In this document: positions 32,497 to 43,287 of the stretch, piece after piece | Layout of the letters: each line of letters starts with the position of its first letter | Numbering within the stretch: the stretch's first letter is position 1 | Origin: Phycisphaerae bacterium | GTDB taxonomy: Bacteria; Planctomycetota; Phycisphaerae; JAJVII01 | Direction: 5' to 3' | Length of the DNA stretch: 64,000 nucleotides | NCBI GenBank assembly: GCA_022072085.1 | Contig: JAJVII010000041.1 | Coordinates: forward strand, 62,001 to 126,000 | Made by a program: the position numbers and the translations under genes | The notes under the pieces: model-generated | Told to the model about the DNA's origin: nothing | Database searches by the model: none | What the model saw: only the letters and a program-made list of their open reading frames with translations

Positions 32497-33698
32497 TGTT
32501 CACACACGACGGGACAAGACGCGTGAGGGTCGGCAACGTGCCTATCGGCGGCGGGGCGCCGGTGAGCGTGCAGACCATGACCGACACCTATACGCACGAG
32601 ATTGACAAGACCGTCGCGCAGATTCGGCGGATGGCCGCCGGCGGGGCGGACCTCGTCCGCGTCGCGGTCCCGCACAAGGCCGACACAGACGCCCTTCGCG
32701 AGATCGTCGGCCAGTCGCCCGTGCCGATCGTCGCCGACGTTCACTTCCACTTCGACCGGGCGCTGGAGGCGGTGGCGGCCGGCGTGCATAAGATCCGCCT
32801 GAACCCCGGCAACATCAAGGACCGGGCGGCCGTGCTCCGCGTCATCGACGCCTGCCGCGACGCGGGCGTCCCCATCCGCGTCGGCGTCAACGAGGGCGGC
32901 GTCGTCGAGCGGTCCGACGCCGAGCAGCGCCGCCGCGACAAGGCCATGACACTGGTCGATCTGATGGTCGCCAGGTTGGCCGACTACATCCGCATCTTCG
33001 AGCAGGCGAAGTTCGAGGACGTGGTCCTGTCGGCCAAGAGCATCAACGCCCGCACGGTCATCGACGTCTACACCGAAATCGCGAAGCGCTGGGACTACCC
33101 GCTGCACCTGGGCGTCACGCACGCCGGCCCGCCCGAGACCGGGACCATCCGCAGCAGCGTCGCGCTGGGCACGTTGCTGGCCCAGGGCATCGGCGACACG
33201 ATCCGCGTCAGCTTCGCCGCCGACCCGATCACCGAGGTCGAAGCCGGCAAGGAAATCCTCTACGTCCTGGGCCTGCGCAAGCGCACCGAGCCCGAGCTGA
33301 TCGCCTGCCCCACCTGCGGCCGCATCGAGGTGGACCTCATCAAACTCGTGCAGCAGGTGAAGGCCCGGCTGGCTGATCTGCACAGCGACGTGAAGGTCGC
33401 GATCATGGGCTGCGTGGTGAACGGGCCCGGCGAAGCCGAGGGGGCCGACGTGGCCGTCTTCGCCGGCAAGGGCCGCGGCGTGATCTACCGCGACTCGATC
33501 CAGACGCGCACCGTCCCCGAAGCCGATATGCTCGACGCCCTGCTGGCCGAGTGCCGCACCTGGGAAGCCAACAAGCACAAGCCCCTCGCCCAGCGCCGGG
33601 CCGAGGCCATCGCCGCCGGCGGCCGGGCTGTTGACGACGAGCCGCTGGCCGACGGCACCCCCACCGGCGGCCTGGTGCAGATCGACACGCAGACCTGA
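32493..33698 (+). CDS. ispG: 4-hydroxy-3-methylbut-2-enyl diphosphate synthase IspG (GcpE)
   Basis: A protein of 401 residues. It reduces methylerythritol cyclodiphosphate to HMBPP in the MEP pathway. The [4Fe-4S] ligands are C~272, C~275 (ACPTCGR) and C~307 with E~314 (MGCVVNGPGE). The barrel shows GGGAPVSVQTMTDT, VADVHFHFD and KIRLNPGNI. The start overlaps the RelE-type gene, so this essential enzyme is translated from the end of a TA pair. Confidence 0.95.
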   Translation: MMFTHDGTRRVRVGNVPIGGGAPVSVQTMTDTYTHEIDKTVAQIRRMAAGGADLVRVAVPHKADTDALREIVGQSPVPIVADVHFHFDRALEAVAAGVHKIRLNPGNIKDRAAVLRVIDACRDAGVPIRVGVNEGGVVERSDAEQRRRDKAMTLVDLMVARLADYIRIFEQAKFEDVVLSAKSINARTVIDVYTEIAKRWDYPLHLGVTHAGPPETGTIRSSVALGTLLAQGIGDTIRVSFAADPITEVEAGKEILYVLGLRKRTEPELIACPTCGRIEVDLIKLVQQVKARLADLHSDVKVAIMGCVVNGPGEAEGADVAVFAGKGRGVIYRDSIQTRTVPEADMLDALLAECRTWEANKHKPLAQRRAEAIAAGGRAVDDEPLADGTPTGGLVQIDTQT

Positions 33699-33706
33699 AG
33701 CTCGCC

Positions 33707-34447
33707 ATGAGCCTCGACGCCGACCCGCCCCCGACGTTCGCCGCCGAATACGCGGACCCGCACCACGCCGTCATGGACTGGCGGCTGGGGTATTCGCGCG
33801 TGCTGCGGCTGGCGGGCGAACTGGCCGGCCGGCGAGTGCTGGACTACGGCTGCGGGACGGGGCGGTTCGCCCGCGTGCTGGCGGAGCGCGGCGCGAAGGT
33901 GACCGGCGTGGACATCGACGCCGCCGCCATCGCCGCGGCCAACGCCCGCGGGCCCGGCACGATGGACTTCCACCTGATCGCCAGTGCGGGCCTGCCGATG
34001 GTCGCGGCCGGCTCGATCGACCTGGCGGTGGCGGCGTTCGTGCTCTGCTGCGTGCGGACGGTGGCGGAGCTGGGGGCGATCCTTTCGGCGGTGCGCGACC
34101 GCCTGGCTTGGGGCGGGCGATTCATCGTCCTGGAGCCGCATCCCGGCGCGATCGGCCACGAGTTCGTCTCCGAGCGTCGCGACCTGCTGGGCCGACGCGT
34201 CGGCGGCGCCCCGGTCGATGTCCGCGTGCGCAGCGGCGGCGGTTACCATGACTACTGGCACGCTCGCGCCGACTACGAGTCATTGTTCGCCGCTGCCGGC
34301 TTTGCGACCGATGCGATTGAAGAGCCGTTGGCTGTTCCCGCCCCCGGGGAGTCCTTCTGGCGCAACGAAACTTTCCAGCCCCCGTTCGTGCTGTTCCGCC
34401 TGTCGAAGCTGAAACTCAGTCCGCCTCAGCCAGCCGTTCGCCGGTGA
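33707..34447 (+). CDS. Class I SAM-dependent methyltransferase
   Basis: A protein of 246 residues. Motif I VLDYGCGTGRFARVL (~45-60), motif II with the acidic VTGVDIDAAAI, and motif post-II SIDLAVAAFVLCCV fit a type 11 methyltransferase. The substrate is not evident; a small molecule is likely. It follows ispG by 8 bp. Its end overlaps the convergent sulfatase gene by 32 bp, which is unusual for unrelated genes. Confidence 0.8.
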   Translation: MSLDADPPPTFAAEYADPHHAVMDWRLGYSRVLRLAGELAGRRVLDYGCGTGRFARVLAERGAKVTGVDIDAAAIAAANARGPGTMDFHLIASAGLPMVAAGSIDLAVAAFVLCCVRTVAELGAILSAVRDRLAWGGRFIVLEPHPGAIGHEFVSERRDLLGRRVGGAPVDVRVRSGGGYHDYWHARADYESLFAAAGFATDAIEEPLAVPAPGESFWRNETFQPPFVLFRLSKLKLSPPQPAVRR

Positions 34448-35843
34448 AGAATCGCAGCAGGGGGTCGCGGTCGCGGACCATCGCGGCGCGAAGCCTTTGG
34501 CGCATGTCGGCCAGCAGGTCGGCAGCCGACGGGTCGTCGGCCAGGTTCCTCATTTCGTGCGGGTCACGGGCCAGGTCGTACAACTCGTCGCAATCGGGCG
34601 CGTTGAAGATGTACTTGGCGATCCGCGTGCGGATCATCCGTTGCTCGTAGGGCCCCTGGTGACCGTGGAACTCGACGCGAATCTCGTCGCCGTCGCGAAC
34701 CGAGTCGGCCCGCCCGGCCAGGACCGGCGCCAGCGAGACGGCGTCCAGCCCGCTCGGCGCCGCGGCCCCGGCCAGTTCCAGCACCGTCGGCATCAGGTCC
34801 ATGTTGTAGACCGCTGCGCCGCTGCGTCTGCCACCGGGCATTCCCGGCACGCGGGCGATCAGCGGGATGCGGCAGATTTCGTCGTAGAGATGGGGCCCTT
34901 TGTCGGCCAGGCGGTGGCTGCCCATCATGCCGCCGTGGTCGGTGGTGTAGAAGACGGCAGTGTCATCGGCCACGCCCAATTCCCCCAGGGCCGCCAGCAG
35001 TCGGGCCACCACGTCGTCGATCAGCGTGACATAGCCGTAGCACATGGCCGTCAGGCGGGCCCAGTCGTCCCAGTTGAAATCCTGAATGCCCCAGTAGCGC
35101 TGGCAGGCGCGCTGAATGGCCGGCTTGCCCGCCAGGTCGTCGTCGAAACTGGCCGGGCGGGGCATGTCGCCCGGGCCGAACATCTCCGCGTAGCGGCGCG
35201 GGATGATGAACGGCTCGTGCGGGCCCCAGAAGTCGACGCGTGCGAAGAACGGCCGCCCGGCGTCGACGGCGCTGCGAACGGCTGCGATGCTGCGGGCGAC
35301 GACATAGTGCTCCACGCAGGCGTCGTCGGAACCCTCCTGGATGGCGGCCATCAGCGGCCCGCGCCGTCCGCCGGGCCGGCGGGCATAGACGCAATCGCTC
35401 AGCGCTCGCGTGGAGCCGATCTCGCCAAGGTAGGCCAGGTAGTCCGGATGGTTGTCGGGGTATCCGTAGCGCGGGTGGAAGATGCCCTCGAAGCCGCACG
35501 CAGCCGGCGACAGGCTCGTCCCCACGTGCCACTTGCCCGACAGGGAGCAGCGATAGCCGCGGGCCGCCAGCATCTCGGCGACGGTCACCGGTCGGCCGAC
35601 GAAGTCCTTGCCGCCGGGCAGACCCGACTCGGGATTGCAGATGATGCCGTGGTGCAGCGGACGCAGACCGGTGATCAGCGACGCCCGGGCCGGTCCGCAG
35701 ATCGGCGCGGGGCAGTAGGCTTCGTCGAACACGACACCTTCGCGGCCGAGCCGATCGAGGGCCGGCGTGCGGGCCAAGCCGTTGCCATAGACGCCCAGCG
35801 AGTCGCGCCGTTGCTGGTCGGACTGAATGAGCAGGATGTTCAT
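34416..35843 (-). CDS. Sulfatase (formylglycine-type)
   Basis: A protein of 475 residues starting MNILLIQSDQQRR, with AGGAG 6 nt upstream. The modification motif is ICGPARASLITG (C~49, C-x-P-x-R), where an anaerobic or aerobic sulfatase-maturing enzyme makes formylglycine. Metal site residues are in SDQ (D~9) and TDHGGMMGSH. No signal peptide is visible, so it may be cytoplasmic. It desulfates sugars or choline-sulfate-like substrates and pairs with the SGNH hydrolase upstream in a two-gene operon. Confidence 0.9.
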   Translation of the reverse strand: MNILLIQSDQQRRDSLGVYGNGLARTPALDRLGREGVVFDEAYCPAPICGPARASLITGLRPLHHGIICNPESGLPGGKDFVGRPVTVAEMLAARGYRCSLSGKWHVGTSLSPAACGFEGIFHPRYGYPDNHPDYLAYLGEIGSTRALSDCVYARRPGGRRGPLMAAIQEGSDDACVEHYVVARSIAAVRSAVDAGRPFFARVDFWGPHEPFIIPRRYAEMFGPGDMPRPASFDDDLAGKPAIQRACQRYWGIQDFNWDDWARLTAMCYGYVTLIDDVVARLLAALGELGVADDTAVFYTTDHGGMMGSHRLADKGPHLYDEICRIPLIARVPGMPGGRRSGAAVYNMDLMPTVLELAGAAAPSGLDAVSLAPVLAGRADSVRDGDEIRVEFHGHQGPYEQRMIRTRIAKYIFNAPDCDELYDLARDPHEMRNLADDPSAADLLADMRQRLRAAMVRDRDPLLRFFTGERLAEAD

Positions 35844-35863
35844 GCGAAGCTCCTGTCGGCGGC

Positions 35864-36925
35864 TTACATCCCCAGAGCCCGGCGCAGGACCGGTTCGAGG
35901 CAGTCGGCCATCCGCGTCATGCCCGCGTCGGCGGGGTGCAGGGCGTCGGGCAGCAGGTCGCGGCCGTCGCCGCCGATCACGGCCAGCCCCTCGACCAGGA
36001 ACAGCTTGCGATCGCCCGCGGCGATGGCGTCGCGCACGGCTGACTCCACCGCGTCGCGATAGGCCTGCATCGGCTCGCCGACCGCGTTGCCCTTCGGCTC
36101 GTCGTCCAGCCCGCGCCACAGCGGCGAGAGGCAGACGATCGGCGCGTCGGGCCGGGCGCTGCGGATCGTACGCAGCATCGCACGGTAGTCCGCCGCCAGC
36201 ACGTCGGCCTTGCTCACCGCCTGTCCGGCGCTGTTGGTCCCCACGGCGATGGTCATCGCGCCCCAGTCGTCGCGCGAGAGGAAGTAGGCCGTCTCCTGCG
36301 ACCGCGCGAAGCCCTTGCCCGAGAAGCCGAGGTTGAGCGCCTCCACGCCGAGGCGCGATGCGAGTTGGAAAACGTAGCTGCGCGACGGCCGCGTGGCCGA
36401 CGCCCCCTGCGTGATCGAGTCGCCATAGCAGAGCAGCCGAACCCGCGGAGCAGGGCGGGGGCCCGGTCCGCCGACGGCAGCGCCGGCCGGCAGAACGATC
36501 TCGGCCAGCCGCACGTGGCTGCGATAGGAGAACAGCAGCCGCCAGTCGCGCGGCCGCCGGGCCTGGGCGCCGGCGGCCTTGGGGCTGAGCTTGAACGTGT
36601 GCGACTCGACCTGCCCGCTGCACGCCAGCGGCGACTCGAGAATCTGCTCGCCGCCCGCGCCGTCGGCGACGACGGCCTGCACGTAGCTGGTCACTTCCGG
36701 CTTGGTCGTGTCGGCTGACAGTTGCACGGTCAGCTCGGCTGCGTCGGTGCGCAGGCGGACCTCGACGCCGGCGGCCATGCGGGCGAGGTTGGCCATCTGC
36801 TCCTCCCAGCCGCTCATCGCCGTCTCAGGGATGCGCGACAGCAGCAGGCCTGCGCCGTCAGCCGATCGGCCCTCGGAGTTGAAGTAAGTCAGGCGCGGAT
36901 CGTCGGGTAGCAGGATGCTCGACAT
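35864..36925 (-). CDS. SGNH/GDSL hydrolase
   Basis: A protein of 353 residues starting MSSILLPDDPRL, with GGAGG upstream. The block I Ser is in YGDSITQG (S~170), block II Gly in LGFSGKG, block III Asn in VGTNSAG and block V in DALHPADAG, so all four catalytic blocks are present. The first ~155 residues form a beta-rich domain, probably carbohydrate-binding. SGNH enzymes remove acetyl or other esters from glycans, and linkage with the sulfatase fits degradation of sulfated, acetylated polysaccharides. No signal peptide is visible. Confidence 0.85.
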   Translation of the reverse strand: MSSILLPDDPRLTYFNSEGRSADGAGLLLSRIPETAMSGWEEQMANLARMAAGVEVRLRTDAAELTVQLSADTTKPEVTSYVQAVVADGAGGEQILESPLACSGQVESHTFKLSPKAAGAQARRPRDWRLLFSYRSHVRLAEIVLPAGAAVGGPGPRPAPRVRLLCYGDSITQGASATRPSRSYVFQLASRLGVEALNLGFSGKGFARSQETAYFLSRDDWGAMTIAVGTNSAGQAVSKADVLAADYRAMLRTIRSARPDAPIVCLSPLWRGLDDEPKGNAVGEPMQAYRDAVESAVRDAIAAGDRKLFLVEGLAVIGGDGRDLLPDALHPADAGMTRMADCLEPVLRRALGM

Positions 36926-36956
36926 GGTCAAACCTCCAAACGTGGTCTGGACGACA

Positions 36957-36974
36957 TTTTGATGGAAATCAAAA
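36957..36974. promoter_or_regulatory. FNR/CRP-type box between SGNH hydrolase and iron locus
   Basis: TTTTGATGGAAATCAAAA contains TTGAT-N4-ATCAA, the core consensus known for FNR-type regulators. It is centred about 40 bp upstream of the SGNH start (leftward) and ~120 bp upstream of the promoter of the iron locus. The AT-rich gap 36926-37125 contrasts with the GC-rich surroundings. Confidence 0.45.
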
Positions 36975-37059
36975 GGGAACGCAATGGCGGTATTTTGAAT
37001 GACGTAAGTCAAATAAAGCAAGCAGTTTGTGTCATTGTGGTTTGGTTCTATCAGCAGGG

Positions 37060-37089
37060 GTTTGCATTGCAAACAAACTGTTATATAAT
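37060..37089 (+). promoter_or_regulatory. Promoter and overlapping palindromic operator of the iron locus
   Basis: TTGCAT (37062-37067) and TATAAT (37084-37089) with a 16-nt spacer form a strong promoter. GTTTGCATTGCAAAC (37060-37074) is a perfect palindrome overlapping the -35 element, placed for repression, most simply by the DtxR-like protein encoded directly downstream. Confidence 0.6.
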
Positions 37090-37125
37090 TAAAACACTTG
37101 CCCGGGATCGGGCGAAAGAGGTCCG

Positions 37126-37674
37126 ATGCACACCTGGAAACAGTTCGACCGGAACGTCATCACACACTCGGCGGCGCATCATCTGATGGCCATCGACACG
37201 CTGATGCACGAGCACGGCTATGCGCGTGTGTCAGACGTCGCCCGGTTGCTGGAGATCACGCGGGGCAGCGTGTCGATCAGCCTCAAGCCGCTCAAGGCCG
37301 AAGGTTTGGTCGAGCAGGACGAGAACCGGTTTATCCGCCTGAGCGAGCGGGGTCAGAGGCTGGTCGATATTCTGCGGGCTCGCCACTACATCATCAAGAA
37401 GTTTATGACCGCGGTGCTGGGCGTCGGCGAGGAGCGGGCCGAGATCGACGGCTGCAAGATTGAACACCTGCTGTCGGCCGAAACCAGCGAGAGACTGACC
37501 GCGCTGCTTCGGTTCATCGACTCGGGCGCCGAGTCGGCCGACCGGTTCATCGAAGAGTTTCACCGGTTCAACGAGGCCTGCCTCCACGACGCCCAGGCCT
37601 GCCCCAGTTGCCAGGATCAGTGCCTCTACGACCTGGCCAGCCAGAAGCTACAGGATGCTGTCGCCGAGAAATGA
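37126..37674 (+). CDS. DtxR/MntR-family metal-dependent regulator with Cys-rich tail
   Basis: A protein of 182 residues. The winged HTH is at ~20-80 (LMHEHGYARVSDVARLLEITRGSVSISLKPLKAEGLVEQ). The dimerisation and metal-binding helices follow (RHYIIKKFMTAVLGVGEERAEIDGCKIEHLLS). The C-terminus ends in ACPSCQDQCLYDLASQK, a CxxCxxxC cluster I do not recall in DtxR itself and which could bind a metal or Fe-S unit. It is the first gene of the iron locus and overlaps the ferritin-like gene as ATGA. Confidence 0.8.
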   Translation: MHTWKQFDRNVITHSAAHHLMAIDTLMHEHGYARVSDVARLLEITRGSVSISLKPLKAEGLVEQDENRFIRLSERGQRLVDILRARHYIIKKFMTAVLGVGEERAEIDGCKIEHLLSAETSERLTALLRFIDSGAESADRFIEEFHRFNEACLHDAQACPSCQDQCLYDLASQKLQDAVAEK

Positions 37675-38120
37675 CCATGAAACAGCCCGTCTCCTGCACA
37701 CAGACCGAGTTGGTGGACGAACTCAACCGCATGCTGGCCGAGGAGGTCGAGGCCTCGCTGCGCTACATGCACCTGATGATGGTCATCCACCCGCAGGAAG
37801 AGCGGATCATGACGCTGCTGAACGAGGCCTACGACGAGACAATCGAGCACGCCCAGATGGTCGGCGAGCGGATTCGCGAGGTCGGCGGGCTGCCGCGGCT
37901 GGACATCCGGCTGGGCCTGCCCGGCGAACCGATCCCCCCGCGCGAGGCGCTGGCCCAGGTGCTGACGTTCGAGGAGGCGGCGCTGGAGGGCTACCAGGAA
38001 CTGCTGGATCGCGTGCGAAAGGCCGGCGGCGACGCCGAGATGATCGAGTTTCTCAGCAAGCAGGTCGAACTGGAAACCGAGCATGTGGAAATGTTCAGGA
38101 ACCTGCTGAACGACGAGTGA
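37671..38120 (+). CDS. Ferritin-like (bacterioferritin-type) protein
   Basis: A protein of 149 residues. Four helices carry ligand pairs EEVEASLRYMHL, ETIEHAQM (ExxH), EEAALEGYQELL and ETEHVEMF (ExxH), the di-iron pattern of ferritin-like proteins. It is shorter than classical bacterioferritin and may be a Dps-like or encapsulated type. Its place in an iron-uptake operon, coupled to the regulator, fits iron storage or detoxification. Confidence 0.8.
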   Translation: MTMKQPVSCTQTELVDELNRMLAEEVEASLRYMHLMMVIHPQEERIMTLLNEAYDETIEHAQMVGERIREVGGLPRLDIRLGLPGEPIPPREALAQVLTFEEAALEGYQELLDRVRKAGGDAEMIEFLSKQVELETEHVEMFRNLLNDE

Positions 38121-38213
38121 CAGGCCGGGCGCCGGGTGGCAAGTGCAGGCACGAGCGCCTCGCCCGCGGCCCGCGAAGAACCAGACCCGTTTTTCGACGA
38201 GGATGCGACTGCG

Positions 38214-38528
38214 ATGAGCCAGGTTTCCGCGTATTGCTGTGACGAGGCTTTCACTCCCCCGATGCCGCTGACGCTGGCCCGGGCGGGCCAATGGGTCCGC
38301 GTCGCCGCTGTGAGCGGCGGATGCGGCGCCGCCGAACACCTGGCCGACATGGGCCTGCTGACCGGCGAACAGGTGCAGGTGGTCCGTCCGTCGGCCGGCG
38401 GCCCGGTGCTGATCGCGCTCAAACAGGGGCGCGTTGCGCTGGGACGCGGTCTGGCCCAGAAGATCATGGTGCAGTTGGTTGAGCCCGCCGGCGTCGCGGC
38501 CCCGCAGCCGGCGTCCGTGCCCGCCTGA
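38214..38528 (+). CDS. feoA: FeoA-domain protein
   Basis: A protein of 104 residues. Residues ~17-90 form an SH3-like FeoA domain (PLTLARAGQWVRVAAVSGG, EHLADMGLLTGEQVQVV, GGPVLIALKQGRVALGRGLAQKIMVQ). The N-terminus has a CC pair (AYCCDEAF). FeoA proteins assist the FeoB transporter at the cytoplasmic side. A second FeoA gene follows. Confidence 0.9.
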   Translation: MSQVSAYCCDEAFTPPMPLTLARAGQWVRVAAVSGGCGAAEHLADMGLLTGEQVQVVRPSAGGPVLIALKQGRVALGRGLAQKIMVQLVEPAGVAAPQPASVPA

Positions 38529-38541
38529 AAGAGCGTTCGCG

Positions 38542-38769
38542 ATGACACTGGACCAGTTGCAGGTCGGGCAGTCGGCCCGCGTGGTCGGCTACCTCAACGA
38601 CGACGAGGCGCTGTTGCAGCGGATTCTCGAGATGGGCGTCAACCGCGGCATCACGGTCAAGCTGGTCCGCGTTGCGCCCCTGGGCGATCCGCTGGAGGTC
38701 AGCCTCCGCGGCTACCAGCTTTCGGTCCGCCGCAGCGAGGCCAAGCTGATCCAGGTCGAACCGGCGTAG
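38542..38769 (+). CDS. feoA: FeoA-domain protein, second copy
   Basis: A protein of 75 residues. It is a plain FeoA domain (TLDQLQVGQSARVVGYLND, RILEMGVNRGITVKLVRVAPLGDPLEVSLRGYQLSVRRSEAKLI). It starts 13 bp after the first FeoA. The two share the fold but are divergent in sequence, which argues for separate functions. Confidence 0.9.
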   Translation: MTLDQLQVGQSARVVGYLNDDEALLQRILEMGVNRGITVKLVRVAPLGDPLEVSLRGYQLSVRRSEAKLIQVEPA

Positions 38770-38805
38770 AGGAGTGCCCACGCTTTCGAACGGCGGGAGT
38801 TTGCA

Positions 38806-41091
<2,286 letters not shown>

Positions 41092-41100
41092 AGGAGCCGC

Positions 41101-41313
41101 ATGGGCTGGCAGGATCTCATTGCGATGCTCGTCGTGGCGGCCGCCGCCGGGTGGGTCGTCTGGCGGCGCGTGCGGCGGGGGCGGGCAGGGGCCTCCCCCT
41201 GCGGCGGGTGCAGCGGCTGCGCCGCGGCGCGCCCAGACGAAGCCGCGCGGACCAGTCGCAACTTCGTCCCCCTCGACTCCCTCACCGGCCGCCATCCCGG
41301 AAAAGGCGTCTGA
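41101..41313 (+). CDS. FeoB-associated Cys-rich membrane protein
   Basis: A protein of 70 residues. One membrane helix (LIAMLVVAAAAGWVVW) is followed by a basic stretch and SPCGGCSGCAA, a CxxCxxC motif. It follows feoB by 9 bp and matches the Cys-rich proteins often encoded after feoB (PF12669 type). Probable role: a metal or redox site at the membrane next to FeoB. The tail resembles none of the palindromic repeats. Confidence 0.8.
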   Translation: MGWQDLIAMLVVAAAAGWVVWRRVRRGRAGASPCGGCSGCAAARPDEAARTSRNFVPLDSLTGRHPGKGV

Positions 41314-41382
41314 CACTTCTTTCGCCGGCTTGCGGGGGCTGCCCGGTTGTGGATATCCTCATGTCGCCAAAAGGAGTCTGAC

Positions 41383-41763
41383 ATGACGCGACTGCTGATC
41401 GCCTCGATGCTGGTGGCCGCGCTGGGGATCGCCGGCTGCGGCGACAAGACCGGCCCGGACGGCAAGCCCGCGACGACCCGCACGCCGCCCCCCGACCCCA
41501 ACTCGCCGGGCGTGCAGGCCGGCAAGATCGTCTTTCAGGACAACTGCCAGCAGTGTCACCAGGCCGACGGCTCGGGCACGACGCAGGCCCGGACCAACCT
41601 GCGCGGCGTCTTCGGCCGCCTGGACGAGGGGAAGATTCGCGACACGATCGTTCACGGCCGCAACTTCATGCCCGGCGTGCCCGACCTGAGCAAGCCGGAG
41701 CGCAAAGCCGACATGGACCACCTCATGGAGTACCTCCGTTGGCTGACCGCGCCCAAGACGTGA
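41383..41763 (+). CDS. Lipoprotein cytochrome c
   Basis: A protein of 126 residues with AAGGAG 6 nt upstream. The lipobox is GIAGC (Cys ~19). The heme site is CQQCH (~55-59, CxxCH) and the likely axial Met is in NFMPGV. The rest (VFGRLDEGKIRDTIVHGR, MEYLRWLT) is a class I cytochrome c fold. It is a membrane-anchored single-heme electron carrier. It lies about 70 bp after the Feo locus, but in the gap there is no clear promoter. Confidence 0.9.
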   Translation: MTRLLIASMLVAALGIAGCGDKTGPDGKPATTRTPPPDPNSPGVQAGKIVFQDNCQQCHQADGSGTTQARTNLRGVFGRLDEGKIRDTIVHGRNFMPGVPDLSKPERKADMDHLMEYLRWLTAPKT

Positions 41764-41791
41764 TCGTCGCCTGCCGGCAGCGGAGCCGCCC

Positions 41792-42769
41792 GTGACGCGC
41801 GATCCGTCGATCACCGACCTCGACACGCCGCATGGCCCCGCCGGCGGCGCGGACGGCGGCCAGCAGGCCGTGCTTTCGTCCGGCGTGGGTCGGCGGTTCG
41901 CGGTGTTCGCGTGCCTGCTGATGCTGGCCCACGTCCTGATGCCCTGGACGGTCTACCGCCCGCCGGGCCGCCCGCTCGAAGCCAGCTACTGGTGGAACCT
42001 CGTCACCGATTACTCGCTGAGCGATCCGCTGCTGCTTCAGATTCTCTGGATGGGCCTGGCGCCGCTGGCGCTGGCGACGGCGGCCGCGGTGCGGACGCTG
42101 CGCAACCGCGGCCTGCTGCTGCTGTCGCTGGGCACGATCGGTCTGGTGATGGAAGGCTGGAGCGTTGTCGTGGGCTGGCGGGGCACGTCGCTGGAGCTGC
42201 TCAACCCCACGCACCTGATTGTCATCGTCGCACTGGGGGTCATCATCGGCGGGGCCCTGGCCGGCGCCCAGTTTCGCCTGGTGTGGCTGCGGCCTGACCT
42301 TCGCCGCCAGCGCTGGATGGCGGCGGCTGTCGGCGTCACGCTGCTGCTGGGCCTGGCCCTGCTGGGGGTGATGGTCGCCATCGCCGGCGGACGCCCGGGC
42401 AGCATCATCCGCGAACTGATCCCCGCGCCGATGGGCGGCGACTACAGCCTGCTGACGGCCTGCTCCCTGCTGATGTTCTTGCTGATCGCACTGGCGTCGT
42501 GCCTGGCGCTGCTGCTGCCGGCAACCGGTCCGCTGCCGGCGCGGCTGGCGCGGCGGCTGCTCCATCTGCCGGTCATCCTCACCCCGGCGGCCGTTGCGAT
42601 ATCGACCGCGCACGGCTCGCTCATGCACGCCGCCCGTTCCAGCCTGGCGCCGTTCATGGAGGCCCGCGTGCTGGCGGCCTTTGCGATCTACTGGTTCTGC
42701 CTCAGCTTCGGCGGCGAACTGCTGCTGGCGATCACCTACGGCGCGATCGACGAGGAGGAGCGATTCTGA
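41792..42769 (+). CDS. Polytopic membrane protein, unknown function
   Basis: A protein of 325 residues with about eight membrane helices (e.g. FAVFACLLMLAHVLMPWTV, WMGLAPLALATAAAV, LLLGLALLGVMVAIAGG) and a cytoplasmic N-terminus. No known family is recognised. The sequence ends GAIDEEERF and the stop lies at the start of the next gene, so the two are translated together. It may be redox-linked, given the cytochrome c upstream, but nothing in it shows this. Confidence 0.6.
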   Translation: MTRDPSITDLDTPHGPAGGADGGQQAVLSSGVGRRFAVFACLLMLAHVLMPWTVYRPPGRPLEASYWWNLVTDYSLSDPLLLQILWMGLAPLALATAAAVRTLRNRGLLLLSLGTIGLVMEGWSVVVGWRGTSLELLNPTHLIVIVALGVIIGGALAGAQFRLVWLRPDLRRQRWMAAAVGVTLLLGLALLGVMVAIAGGRPGSIIRELIPAPMGGDYSLLTACSLLMFLLIALASCLALLLPATGPLPARLARRLLHLPVILTPAAVAISTAHGSLMHAARSSLAPFMEARVLAAFAIYWFCLSFGGELLLAITYGAIDEEERF

Positions 42770-43140
42770 CGCACGCCCGACTCCGGCAGCGGTTGGCCGA
42801 CCTCAAGGTCCGGGCCCACGCCCTCTACCTGGCCGCCCGCGACCGCCGCACCGGCTGGCTGCCGCGGATCATCCTGGCCGCCGTTGCCGCCTACGCCCTC
42901 TGCCCGCTGGATCTGATCCCCGACTTCATCCCCGTCCTCGGCCTTCTGGACGACCTGGTCTTGCTGCCGGCGGGTATCGGTCTGGCGGTGCGGCTGATCC
43001 CGCGCGAAGTGTGGGAGCAGTCGTTGGCCCGCGCCCGGGAAGCGGCGGAATCCGATCGCCCGCGCCCCTGGTCCGCGACGGTGCTCATTGTGCTCGTCTG
43101 GCTGGCGGCGGCGGGGCTGGTGCTCTGGCTGGTGCTTTGA
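42766..43140 (+). CDS. YkvA/DUF1232-family membrane protein
   Basis: A protein of ~124 residues. Residues ~35-80 hold the DUF1232 pattern AAVAAYALCPLDLIPDFIPVLGLLDDLVLLPAGIGLAVRLIP (conserved P-DLIPDFIP-GLLDD). A C-terminal helix anchors it. No ATG fits: a CTG at 42766 overlaps the previous stop behind GAGGAGGAG; a TTG at 42793 is the alternative. A non-AUG start would be unusual. Function of the family is unknown. Confidence 0.7.
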   Translation: MTHARLRQRLADLKVRAHALYLAARDRRTGWLPRIILAAVAAYALCPLDLIPDFIPVLGLLDDLVLLPAGIGLAVRLIPREVWEQSLARAREAAESDRPRPWSATVLIVLVWLAAAGLVLWLVL

Positions 43141-43287
43141 CTGCTACTGCTCAGACCGCCGGCCGATTGCTGCGGAAGGGGCCCTCGCGGAGAGGGAAAG
43201 CATCGCCGCACGGTTGCGTTTAGACTATATTGGCATCGGCGCCCGATCCGGCGCCGCGGACACGCGGGGGAAGACGAAAGGAACAAG

